DNA from: Bradyrhizobium sp. RP6
Lineage (GTDB): Bacteria; Pseudomonadota; Alphaproteobacteria; Rhizobiales; Xanthobacteraceae
Assembly (NCBI RefSeq): GCF_003837805.1
Contig: NZ_RQIT01000010.1
Location: forward strand, 1 to 64,000
DNA length: 64,000 nt
Direction of reading: 5' to 3'
Of the stretch, positions 41,836 through 51,900 are shown piece by piece (within the stretch, counting starts at the first letter, position 1; each line of letters opens with the position of its first letter). The position numbers and the translations under genes were made by a program. Under the pieces are notes generated by a model. That model did no database searches and had not been told where the DNA came from. It saw nothing but the letters and a program-made list of their open reading frames with translations.

Positions 41836-42861
41836 GTGAAAGCCGTCCATACCGAACTGCACCGCAGCCACGATCCGCAATTCTTCCTGGTTCGCGGTGT
41901 CGTCAAGCGCACCACCGAGCAGCCCGAGCGCGCCGACCGCCTGCTCAAGGGATTGAAGGACGGCAAGCATCAGCTGGTCGAGCCGACCAAGTTCGGGCAG
42001 GGGCCCCGCGCGCGCATCCACAGCCCGGAATATCTGTCGTTCCTGAGCGAGGCCTGGGACGCCTGGACGGCGCTCGGGGATTCCGGCCCGGAGATGATCG
42101 GTAACATCCATCCGGTGCGCCATGCCGCAACCTATCCCACCCACATCGTCGGCAAGCTCGGCTGGCACACTGCCGACACCGCGGCGCCGATCGGGCCGGG
42201 CACGTGGGCGGCGGTCTGTGCCGCGACCGATGTCGCAGTCACGGCCGCGCAGATGGTGATGGACGGCGAGGACGCGACCTACGCGCTCTGCCGTCCGCCC
42301 GGCCATCACGCCTATCGCGACATGGCCGGCGGCTTCTGCTTCCTCAACAACAGCGCGATCGCGGCGGCGCATCTGCGACAGAAGCACGAGCGCGTCGTGA
42401 TCCTCGACGTCGATGTCCATCACGGCAACGGCACGCAAGGCATTTTTTATGCTCGGCCCGACGTCTACACGATCTCGATCCATGCCGACCCCGTTGCGTA
42501 CTATCCTTACGTGTGGGGCTATGCGCATGAGCGGGGCGAAGGGCCCGGTCTCGGCACCAATCTCAACATTCCCCTCGCCATCGGCACCGGCGATGACGGC
42601 TACATGCAGGCGCTGGACCTCGCGCGCAGGGCGATCGAGTCGTATGCGCCCGGAGCGCTCGTCATCGCGCTCGGTCTCGATGCCTCCGAGCACGACCCGC
42701 TGAAGGGATTGGCCATCACCACGCCCGGCTTCCGCCGCATCGGCCAGGCCATCGCGAGGATGGGCCTGCCGACCGTGTTCGTACAGGAAGGCGGCTATCT
42801 CTCGGATATCCTTGGCGCGAACCTGACGTCGGTGCTGGCGGGATTCGAGGAAGCAAGGTGA
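41836..42861 (+). CDS. Histone-deacetylase-fold amidohydrolase, acetylpolyamine amidohydrolase-like
   Basis: A 341-residue class II HDAC-like enzyme, the same length as Mycoplana AphA. The catalytic His pair is His157-His158 (RPPGHHAYRDMAGGFCF), zinc ligands are Asp193 and His195 (LDVDVHHGNGTQ), and a third Asp lies in LGLDASEHDP. GTG 41836 follows CGGAG. AphA hydrolyses N-acetylated polyamines, so it may recycle acetylputrescine or acetylspermidine. Its neighbours do not show a transport or polyamine operon, though the PuuB-like region is 7 kb away. Acetoin-type HDACs are a less likely alternative. Confidence 0.88.
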   Translation: MKAVHTELHRSHDPQFFLVRGVVKRTTEQPERADRLLKGLKDGKHQLVEPTKFGQGPRARIHSPEYLSFLSEAWDAWTALGDSGPEMIGNIHPVRHAATYPTHIVGKLGWHTADTAAPIGPGTWAAVCAATDVAVTAAQMVMDGEDATYALCRPPGHHAYRDMAGGFCFLNNSAIAAAHLRQKHERVVILDVDVHHGNGTQGIFYARPDVYTISIHADPVAYYPYVWGYAHERGEGPGLGTNLNIPLAIGTGDDGYMQALDLARRAIESYAPGALVIALGLDASEHDPLKGLAITTPGFRRIGQAIARMGLPTVFVQEGGYLSDILGANLTSVLAGFEEAR

Positions 42862-42934
42862 GGCGTCCGCCTCTCCCCGCTCGCGGCAGGACAATCGCAT
42901 ATGGCAGTGGGGGCCGCCGGACGAGCCGGGCCCG

Positions 42935-43048
42935 CATGGTTCGAGACGCCCGCTTTGGTGGGCTCCTCACCATGAGGCTCTGATATCTCGCCGCAAAACG
43001 CGCGCTCATCCTGAGGGCCCGCCGGAGGCGGGCGTCTCGAAGGATGGC
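42935..43048. repeat. Palindromic repeat (family G), long copy
   Basis: TCGAGACGCCCGC (42941-42953) pairs perfectly with GCGGGCGTCTCGA (43028-43040), and CTCATCCTGAGG and GAAGGATGG segments lie inside or next to it. A related but shorter copy sits at 63811-63882. It fills the convergent gap between the deacetylase and the LLM oxidoreductase; a CTCTCCCC block at 42873 precedes it. No gene is seen at 42862-43117. Confidence 0.8.
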
Positions 43049-43117
43049 CACAGGCGAGTTTCCCGCCGCGTTTCCCATATGCGATTGCCCTGCCGCTCGC
43101 GGGGGAGGGAGAAGGCT

Positions 43118-44098
43118 TCAAAACATCCCGCTCGCCGCGAGCGCCTTGCCGACATGCCGCATCTCGGTCTCGTCCGCGACCATGTCGAGCATGATCGTGG
43201 TCAGGCCGTTCGCCGCAAACTCCTTCAGCTTCGCGCCGATCTCCTCGTAGCTGCCGACGAGATATGGGCAGTCGGCCTGGAAAGTCAGGAACGGCAGCAG
43301 CCAGTAGCCGTTGTCCTGAAGCTCGCCGCTCTGGCCCTCATAGAGCCGCCGCTTCCACACGGAGTCGCTGTTCTCTACGGTGAGCGCGAGCAGCTCGCGA
43401 TCATCTGGATTGTCGCGGAAGCGCGCCTTTGCGGCCTGCCGAGCCTCGTCCCGTCCCTCGCGCGCGAATATTCCAAAGTTCAAGCCTGATACGTCGAGCC
43501 CGCGATCGAGATCGGGCGGCAGCATCTGCATCTTGATGCAGCCGGTCTCCTTCGCGATGCGCTGGGCCGCCTCGGATTGGCCGGCGATCAAGAACTCCGG
43601 CATCAGCTCCGCGGGCAGGCGCGGACGAAGTTGCAGATTGCTGGCGCGGTAGAACCGGCCTTCGAAATTCACCGGCCGCGGGCTTGCCAGCAACTGGCGC
43701 ATCAGCGCGACGAATTCACCGAGCCGAACGTAACGATCGGCATGCGACTGGTCGTCGCCCAGTCCCTGCAAGTCGCTGATCGCCGTCCCCGTGATCATGT
43801 TGAGATAGACCTTGCGGCCATAGAGCTGCGCAAAGGACGAAACGAATTTCGTGGCCGTGAACGGGTGCATATAGACCGGATTGACGGCGATCAGCGGCGA
43901 GCTCCGCGTCGTCTCTGCGATGATGTGCTGGGCCATCGCCCAGGGCTCGACGAACACGTCATTGCCTTCGAACAGCAGGATGCCTTCGAAGCCGTTGCGG
44001 TCGGCGAATCGGGCCACCCGCATCAGCTCGCCGATATAGGCCTTGGGATCGCGGTTGCGTGAAATCGCGGGAAACACGCGCAGCCGCGGCGGCATCAT
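43118..44098 (-). CDS. LLM class flavin-dependent monooxygenase
   Basis: A 326-residue TIM-barrel flavoprotein of the bacterial luciferase-like (alkanesulfonate monooxygenase-like) type. Visible family segments are LRVFPAISRNRDPKAYIGEL, FVSSFAQLYGRKVYLNMITG, ADRYVRLGEFVALMRQLLAS and LIAGQSEAAQRIAKETG. Such enzymes use reduced FMN from a separate reductase. Its start overlaps the stop of the PPTase gene (ATGA), so they are coupled. With the NRPS remnant upstream it probably once modified an NRPS-bound or peptide substrate, an inference from gene order. It is intact. Confidence 0.9.
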   Translation of the reverse strand: MMPPRLRVFPAISRNRDPKAYIGELMRVARFADRNGFEGILLFEGNDVFVEPWAMAQHIIAETTRSSPLIAVNPVYMHPFTATKFVSSFAQLYGRKVYLNMITGTAISDLQGLGDDQSHADRYVRLGEFVALMRQLLASPRPVNFEGRFYRASNLQLRPRLPAELMPEFLIAGQSEAAQRIAKETGCIKMQMLPPDLDRGLDVSGLNFGIFAREGRDEARQAAKARFRDNPDDRELLALTVENSDSVWKRRLYEGQSGELQDNGYWLLPFLTFQADCPYLVGSYEEIGAKLKEFAANGLTTIMLDMVADETEMRHVGKALAASGMF

Positions 44099-44826
44099 TC
44101 AGCCGCTTGCTGGAGCGGCCAGGCGTGGCGGCTGATGGGAAGGCCGCCGGCCGCACGGGAGCCGTCGGCGATCGCGAGGCGGTGCGAGGGCGATGGCGAG
44201 CACAGCGAGAAGCGCCAGCCGTCCGGATCGTCGACGATGTCCGGCTTGAAGCTGATCTCGATGGCCTTGCCCGACACCTGCATCGCGAAGGCGTCGAGCG
44301 GCAGATTGAGTCCAAAGCCCCTGGCCTTCAGATAGGCCTCCTTGAGCGTCCAATAGTCGAAGAAGCGCTCGATGGCCGCGGGCTCCGGCAGTCCGCGCAG
44401 CGTTTCGACCTCCTCCGGGGCAAAGAAGCGGAGCGCGGTGGACAGCGGGGCGACGCGCCGCGACACGGCTTCGACGTCGACGCCGACGGCCTCATGCCGC
44501 GACACCACGCAGGCGACGCAGCCGTCGGCATGCGACAGGCTGAAATGCAGCGCGGTCGAGGTGACAGGCGCTGCGACAAACGGCCGCCCATAGCGGCCCG
44601 CGGCAAAGGACCAGTCGGAGGGGGCGACGTTGCGGGCGACCTGCGATAGCGCGAGGCGCAGCATGGCGTGTGCGAAGATGTATTGCCGTCGGTGCCGCTC
44701 GAACATGAATCGATCGGCCCGGGCCCGTTCGTCGACCGAGAGCAGGCGCCGGCACGCCTCGGCCGCGCCCGGGGCGTCAAAGGTCTCGATCAGCCCGACA
44801 AAGAGTTCAATTCTGTCGTCCGCCAT
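44095..44826 (-). CDS. 4'-phosphopantetheinyl transferase (Sfp-type)
   Basis: A 243-residue PPTase of the AcpT/Sfp superfamily. GVDVEAV (residues 115-121) and WTLKEAYLKA (159-168) are the two diagnostic magnesium and CoA-binding motifs, with Asp117, Glu119, Glu163 and Lys167 in place; FSLSHADG precedes them. It transfers phosphopantetheine from CoA to the serine of carrier domains, here presumably the T domain of the NRPS encoded upstream. ATG 44826 is chosen over the TTG at 44829. The gene is intact although the NRPS gene is disrupted. It overlaps the LLM gene by four bases. Confidence 0.94.
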   Translation of the reverse strand: MADDRIELFVGLIETFDAPGAAEACRRLLSVDERARADRFMFERHRRQYIFAHAMLRLALSQVARNVAPSDWSFAAGRYGRPFVAAPVTSTALHFSLSHADGCVACVVSRHEAVGVDVEAVSRRVAPLSTALRFFAPEEVETLRGLPEPAAIERFFDYWTLKEAYLKARGFGLNLPLDAFAMQVSGKAIEISFKPDIVDDPDGWRFSLCSPSPSHRLAIADGSRAAGGLPISRHAWPLQQAAE

Positions 44827-45008
44827 CAATTGGGCCCATGGCGTCAGGCGAGGCCAATCCCCGGTCCCGACGGAAAATTCAACTGAGCAAGAATCACCAA
44901 GTGGACTGTTCCTAACGATCCACCCAGGCGAATTCTTGTCGATCTGCAGGCCGGTTTACAGGCGCAAGCTTGTGCGAGACCCCAACTCGACCAGCGAGCG
45001 GCCACGAC

Positions 45009-45078
45009 CGAAAACTAAAAATCGAAAACTAAAGACCGAAAGTCAAAGTCCGAAAACTGAAAGCCGAACATTGAAGTC
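45009..45078. repeat. Tandem repeat of five 14-bp units
   Basis: Five contiguous 14-bp units start CGAAAAC/CGAAAGT/CGAACAT at 45009, 45023, 45037, 45051 and 45065. Each unit can also be read as two heptamers of the form YRAAARY-like (CGAAAAC TAAAAAT, CGAAAAC TAAAGAC, CGAAAGT CAAAGTC and so on). The plus strand is A-rich, unlike the surrounding DNA. It lies between the lysine-rich gene and the PPTase gene, inside the minus-strand operon. Confidence 0.88.
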
Positions 45079-45111
45079 TGGAGATTTCTGCAGCGTCCCG
45101 GCCGGCGAATT

Positions 45112-45282
45112 TTACTTCTTCTTCTTCTTGGCCTTCTTCGACTCACCCAGGATGGAAAGACTGGCGTCGACCTCCTTCAGTGCCGACTGCAGCTTCTTCT
45201 TCTCGTCGGTCAGCAGCTTCTGGAGGGCCTTGCGGTCCTTGTCGCTCAACGAGGTGCCCTTGGTAAATTTGATGAAACCCAT
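45112..45282 (-). CDS. Small lysine-rich protein, function unknown
   Basis: A 56-residue basic protein. It begins MGFIKFTKGTSLSDKDRKAL and has a helical middle (QKLLTDEKKKLQSALKEVDA), ending in a KKAKKKKK run. GGGGGAG lies eight bases before ATG 45282, an excellent ribosome site. It is between the NRPS remnant and the PPTase, on the same strand. I know of no domain; it is not an MbtH protein, which is the usual small partner of NRPS genes. Strong RBS and position support a real gene. Confidence 0.72.
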   Translation of the reverse strand: MGFIKFTKGTSLSDKDRKALQKLLTDEKKKLQSALKEVDASLSILGESKKAKKKKK

Positions 45283-45355
45283 AATACTCCCCCGGTTGAA
45301 AATAGTCGTCCAAATCAAAACCGCGGGAATAATCTTGCGCGGCGACACCAAATAA

Positions 45356-48300
45356 TCAAGACGCAACTTGATCATTCACAGGCTTGGCCGTGAATCCGTA
45401 CAGCCGGCCGAGCGGTGTGTTGGGTTGAGCGATGGCCGCCGTCAGCAGCGCGACGAGATCCTCCATCCACTCGCCGACCACTCGGCCCTCGAGCAACTCG
45501 CGCTTGTAGTTGCATGAGCCGGTGATGCCGGTCGGCCGCTCCTTGAGCATCAGCGACAGCCGGGTCTGGTCGATCGGCAGCACCGGCTGGCCTTCGCGCG
45601 CGATGTTGCCGATCGACGCTGTTGCGAGATCCGGCAGATCGAGCGGCTGGCGCAGCGGATTCTGCAGCGTGAAGTAGACCTGCAGCAGCGAGGCCGGATC
45701 GATCCCCTCCTGCTCCAGATGGTCGGCCAGGATGTTGAACGGCAACTCGTGCCGCGCATGCGCATCGAGCACGCTCTGGCGCACCCGCATCAGGGCTTGT
45801 GCGAACGACAGCTCCGGCGTGATTGTCGTACGGACGATCACCGTGTTCTCGAACGGGCCGATGATGCGGTCGGTGTCCGGCTGGGCACGATTGGCCATGG
45901 AGGTCGCGACCGCGATGTCGGTGCGGCCCGTCCGCGCCAGCAGCATGCCCTTCAGGCCGGTGAGCAGGCACATGAACAGCGTGCAATTGTGCCGGCCGGC
46001 GAACGCCGTGAGCCGGCCGACCAGTTCACGCTCGAGGCTGACCGGATGGTGGCCGGTGGATGCGCCCGGGCGCGCTTCGCCGTCGAAGACGGGGCCCGCT
46101 CCGCGCAAATTCTCCGTCCAGTCTGACGCCTGGGTTGGCGATCAGCGATCCCGTCGCGACGTCCTCATGCGAGGTGTGGCGGAACAACAGGCACTGGAAG
46201 GCGGCCAGCAGCGTCATGAACGGTGTGACGCCCTGGGTCTGGCTCAGTGCGCGCAGGTCACCCGACAGCGTCTTGGAAAGTTCGAGATAGTGGCGCGCGC
46301 CGTGACCGCTCCAGATCCGTGGCCTAGGCCTGTCGGTTCGCAGCGGCAGTGTGGTGACGCCGTGGAGCTGGGCCCTCCAATAATCGAGCTGCTCCTTCGC
46401 CGCCGGCGTCTGCGCCCAGCTCTGCTGCCAGAGCGCGAAGTCGCGATACTGGAAGGCAGGCGAAGGCAGCGTGACCGGACGCTTCATGCGCGCCGCGGCG
46501 TAATGGACGGCGAGATCCTCCCAGAACAGCCGCTGCGACCAGCCGTCGGTGACGAGGTGATGGACGTTGACCACCAGCGCATGGCTGTGCTCGTCGAACG
46601 ACAGCAGTGCGACCTTCAGCGGCGGCTCGTGGGACAGGTCGAACGGATGTTGTGCGAGCTTGAGCGCCTCGCGCCGGACAGCCGCGAGCCGCTTGTCCGC
46701 AGGGCAGGGCTTGAGCTCGATGCGCTCGAACTGCGACGGCGATGACTGCACAAGCTGCACCGGCTCGCCCAGACGTTCGATGAAGACCGTGCGCAGCGCC
46801 TCATGGCGCGCACAGATCGCAGTGAGGCTCGCAGAAAGCGCGGCGACGTCGACCGGGCCGCTGAGAAGCGCCACTTCGACGACATTGTAATTGTAGCGGG
46901 TCGGGTCGAGCCGCGAGAGCACGTACATCCGCTGCTGCTAGAACGACAGCGGTGCATCTGCGCCCGCAGCGCGGTGCCAGGCCGGCAGCGCCGTCTCGCG
47001 CCGGCTTGCGGCGGTATCGATCCGGGCCGCAAGTGCTGCGACCGTGGTGCAATCGAAGATGTCCTCGAACGAGAAGTCGACATTGAAGCGTTCGCGCAGG
47101 CGCGAGCGCATCTGCGTCACTGCGAGCGAGTCGACGCCGAGCGCGAAGACGTCCTGGTCGACGCCGACCTGCGGCAACTCCAACAGGCCCGCCCAGATTT
47201 CGGCGAGCTGGGTCTCCAGCGCATTGCGCGGCAGCCGGGTCTCGTCCCTGCCGTCAACTGCTGCAATGAGTCCGGCCAGCACATTGCGTTGAACCTTGCC
47301 GCTGGCGCCTTTCGGCAGCGCCGCGACGCTGCGGATCAGGCTCGGTACCTTGTAGGCTGCGAGCCGCTTTCGTGCGAACTGGCGTAGCTGTTCGGAGGTG
47401 GCCTCGGAATTCGGCCGCAGCACCACGACGGCGGCGACGTTCTCGCCGAGCTTTTGGTGCGGGATGGCGAATACGCCGGCCTCCAGCACCGCCGGATGGC
47501 CGAGCAGAACTTCTTCCACCTCCAGCGGCGATATCTTCTGACCGCCGCGGTTGATGACATCCTTGATGCGGCCACGATGAAGAGATAGCCGTCGGCATCG
47601 AGATAGCCGAGGTCGCCGGTCCGAAACCAGCCATGGCGGAACGCAGCCTGCGTCGCCGCCTCGTCATTGCAATAGCCGCGGCTCATGTTTGGCCCGCGCA
47701 GCATGATCTCGCCGCGCGCGCCGCTCGCAAGCGTGCGGCCCGTCTCGTCCATGATCGCGATCTCGGGGCCGGCGGCGCGGCCGACCGATCCGACCTTCCG
47801 CAGCTCGAACGGATTGGCCGCGATCTGCGAGGCCGCCTCCGTCATCCCGTAGGTCTCGAGCACGGGAACGCCGAACGTCGCCTCCAGCCCTCGAAGAATC
47901 GCAGGCGCGAGCGAGGCCGAGGCCGAGCGGATCACGCGCAGCGACGACGGTCGGGCATGGTCCGGGTTCGCCTCCGCCGCCGTCAGCAATGCGCGATGAA
48001 TGGTCGGCACCGCCGTGTACCAGGTCGGTTGCAGCTCCCGCATCCAGCCGAAGAAGGACGAAGAATCGAAGCCATCGGTGCAGATCACGCTGGAGCCAGC
48101 GGCCAGCGCAGTGAGAAGGCCGGAGATCAAGCCATGGCATGAAACAGCGGGAGGACGTTGAGCAGGCGATCGCGCGACGTGAGCGACAGCACATGGCCGG
48201 CATTGTAAGCGGACAGGCAGACATTGCGATGCGTCAGCGGCACCATCTTCGGCCGCGCCGCCGTTCCCGACGTCAACAGGATGAACGCATCGTCGTCCCC

Positions 48301-48834
48301 GCGCGAGGGGCCGCTCGTGCTCGCCGGCCCGACCGACGGGCCGATGAACGCGCAGCCGCCGAGATCGTCTTGCGGCCCCGGCACGAAATCGATCACCGCG
48401 ATATCGAACGCCCTGGCGACGTCGCGGCTCGCGGAGTTCATGTCGGTCTGGGTCACCAGCGCCGCCAGCTTCAGTTCGCTGAACTAGCGTTGCAGCTCGT
48501 CCGCCGTCAGATCCGGGTTGACGGGGACGCAAACGGCGGCCGACGCGACCGCGATCAACGCCAGTGCGCTGTCGGCGCCACGCGGCAGCGCAACTGCAAT
48601 GCGGTCCGCGGGCGCGATGCCGAGCCCGCGCAGCGTCCGGATCAGATACTGCGTCCGGTTGCCAAGGGCGCGGTAGTTGAGAACCGGCCGGCCAGGGGCG
48701 AGGAGTGCGGGCGCCGCCGCTGTCCTGCGCGCGTAGAATTCGAGAAGGCCGCTGATATGCGCGAATATTTTCGTTTCGGCCGTCGTACCGGCTGATCCTT
48801 CGTTCGCTCCGGATGCAATGTCCGACAACGCCAT
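45356..48834 (-). pseudogene. Decayed NRPS gene: adenylation, carrier (T) and condensation domains
   Basis: Read from ATG 48834 (preceded by AAGGGA), the pieces form an A-T-C protein: adenylation motifs (ILLTSGTAARPKMVPL, ETYGMTEAASQ, GWFRTGDLGYLDADG), an intact T domain (ALGVDSLAVTQM) and condensation sequence with intact HHLVTDG. It is broken by an in-frame TAG at 48484-48486, a 1-base loss near 48137 (in PLFHxHGLI), a 1-base loss near 47571 (GTGGCC for GTGGGCC in IVGRIKDVINRGG), an in-frame TAG at 46938-46940 (PLSF-stop-QQRM, the C1 motif), and a frame change near 46105-46130 where two unlike condensation-domain pieces join. The intact PPTase, LLM and lysine-rich genes downstream form the rest of the locus. 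It may alternatively be two or more unusually recoded pieces, but the frameshifts make decay most likely. Confidence 0.88.
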
Positions 48835-48970
48835 TCCCTTTTGATCCGATTGAGCTATTCTTCCAAGAAGTTGGGGAACGGGTCCAGTCTGAGGTGAAGT
48901 TTGAGCCCCAAAATCTGTGGTTGAGGGGCATCGGAGCCCTTCGACGGAGTGATGGTCGGGCAGAATCACC

Positions 48971-51900
48971 ATGCTGGAGAATGAACCGGGCACGGGGACG
49001 GAAGGCGAGCTGAAGCGCTGGCTCGACGGTATCGGCCTCGGTCACTACACCGATCTCTTCGCGCAGCACCGTCTCGATCTCGACGTGATCGGGGACCTGA
49101 CCGAATCCGACCTGGCCGAACTCGGATTGCCGCTCGGCGATCGCAAGCGGATCCAGCGGGCGATGGCGGCGCTGTTTCGAGCGGAAACGGCGGAGGCGCC
49201 AACCGAGGCGGTGCGTCCGCAAGCACGGGCGGACGTCGGAGCCGAACGGCGCCAGCTCACCACGATGTTCTGCGACATGGTGGATTCCACCTCGCTGTCC
49301 GCGCAGTTCGATCCCGAAGACGTCCGCGACATGATTGCGGGCTTCCGCGAAACCTGCGTCCGCGTGGTCAAGCATTATGAGGGCTTCGCCGCCCGTTTCG
49401 TCGGCGACGGTATCCTGGTCTATTTCGGCTATCCGACCGCACATGAGGATGATGCCGAGCGCGCGGTGCGCGCCGGGCTCGAGATCGTGCGCGTGCTGTC
49501 GATGGCGCACGCGGTCGAGCCGCGCGGTGCGCTCGGCCACTCACCCGCCGTCCGCATCGGAATCGCGACCGGCCTCGTCGTGGTCGGCGACCTCGTCGGA
49601 CAGGGCACCGAAGAACGCGACTCCGCGGTCGGGGAGACCGTCAATCTCGCTGCGCGCCTGCAGGCCCTGGCGCCGCCAAACGGTGTGGTGATCTCCGCTT
49701 CGACGCAGTCATTGCTGAAGGGGAAGTTCGATTACCGCAATCTTGGCGTCCATGTCCTGAAGGGGATCGCCGAGAAGGCACAGGCCTGGCATGTGGTGCG
49801 CGCCTCGCGGATGGAGACCCGCTTCGCCGCCGCGATGGGCTCGCGGTTGACGCCGCTCGTCAACCGCGAGGAGGAGATCTCGCTGTTGATGGGGCGCTGG
49901 CAGCAGGCCAAGGACGGCGACGGCCAGGTCGTGGTCAAGTTCGGCGAGCCCGGCATCGGCAAGTCGCGCATCATCCAGGAAATCTTCGAGCGGATATCGG
50001 GCGACCGCCACGGACAAGTTTCGCTCCAGTGCTCGCCTTACTACACCTCCACGGCGTTCCATCCGTTCGTCGATCAGCTCAAATTCTCGCTCGGCCTCGA
50101 TCGTGAGGATCCGTCCGCGCTGTCGCTGGCGGGCCTCGAGACCGCGATCGCCGCCGCTCATGGCGACATCCAGCAGGTCACTCCGCTGTTTGCCGCGCTG
50201 CTGTCGATACCGACCGGAGACCGCTATCCGCCGCTCGAACTGTCGCCGCAGCAGCAGAAGGATGCGACGGTTGTGGCGCTGGTCGACCATTTCCTCGGTC
50301 TTGCGCGCGAAATGCCGCTGGTGATCGCGTTCGAGGACCTGCACTGGATCGACCCGACGTCCCGGAAGGTGATCGATCTTCTGGTCGACCGCGTGCAGAA
50401 TCGGCCGATCCTGGTCATCATCACCGCGCGCTCCGAATTCCAGCCGAGCTGGAGCGCGCATTCGCACATCACCACCGTGGTCCTGAACCGCCTGAGCCGG
50501 CAATTGCGCACGACGCTGGTCGAGCGCGTGGCAGGACGCGAGCTGCCCAAGGAGGTCGTCGAGGAGATCATCGTCAAGACCGACGGCGTGCCGCTGTTTC
50601 TGGAAGAGCTGACCAAGACAGTTCTCGAATCCGACCTCCTGACCGAGCGGCACGGGCGCTACGTGCTGTCCGGGCCATGGCGGCAGCTCGCAATCCCGGC
50701 AACCCTGACCGACTCTCTGATGGCGCGGCTCGACCGGATGGGACCGTTCAAGCGCATCGCGCAGATCGGCGCCACGGTAGGCCGCGAGTTCTCCTACGAG
50801 ACGCTGCACGCCGTCGCCAACACGCCGGCCGAGCAGATCGTGGCGGCGCTCAATCATCTGGAGGACGCAGGGCTGATCATGCGCCGCGGCCACCCGCCGG
50901 ACGCGCTCTACTCCTTCAAGCACGTGATGATCCAGAACGCCGCGCATGCGAGCCTGTTGCACAGCGAGCGGCGCAAGCTGCATTCCCGGATCGCCCAGGT
51001 GCTTTCCGAAATGTATCCGGAGAAGTCCGAGCGCGAGCCGGAGCTGCTCGCCTATCACCTGACCGAATCCGGCCAGAGCGAGGGCGCCGCCGGCTTCTGG
51101 CTCAAGGCCGGCAAGCAGGCGGCGAGGAACGGCGCCAATCTGGAGGCGATCGGCCATCTGCGCCGCGGCCTCGGCGTCGTGCACGCCAACGCGGGCATAC
51201 CGGGGGCCGACGAGATGGAGCTCGAGCTGCGCATCGCGCTGGGCAACGCGCTGATTGCCGCCAAGGGCTATGCGGTGCAGGAAGTCGAGGAGAACTACAT
51301 CCGCGCGCTGGAGCTCGGTCATCAGCTCGATGACGACGAAAAGGTCTTCGCAGCCACTCGCGGACTCTGGGTGTGCCACTTCATCCGCGCCGATCTCACC
51401 CGCGCGCACGATCTCAGCGTCGAGCTGTTGAAATTCGCCAAGCGGCAGCGGCTGAACGAGCGCTCGCGGCCGGCGCAGCAGACCGGATATTTGATCGAAG
51501 CGCACCGTTCGATCGCGATGACCATGCTCTATCGCGGCCGCTTTGCCGCCTCGCAGCATCATCTGCACCGCTGCATCAATCTCTACAGCCCCGATTTGCA
51601 CTCCGACCTCATGGTGCGGCACGGCACCGATCCCGGCGTCGTCTCGCTGTCCTATCTCGGTTATCTGCTCTGGTTTCTCGGACGGCCCGACGCGGCGCGC
51701 GAGCACAGCGAGCAGGCGATCGCCAATGCCGAGAAGATCCGCCATCCCTTCACGCTCGCCTTTGCGCTCGTGTTCGGCGCCTATCTCTGCCAGCATCTGC
51801 GCGACGTCGAGGGTACGCGCGACCACGCCAACCGCGCCATGATCATCGCCAGCGAGCACAATTTCCTGCACTGGAAGCAGCAGGCGACGATCCTGCGCGG

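Noticed and set aside
45009..45078. CRISPR-like array
   Set aside because: Units are contiguous with no spacers and too short; it is a simple tandem repeat.
46938..46940. Programmed recoding or pyrrolysine-like readthrough of TAG in the NRPS gene
   Set aside because: The same gene also has single-base frameshifts in conserved motifs, so ordinary decay explains the stops better.
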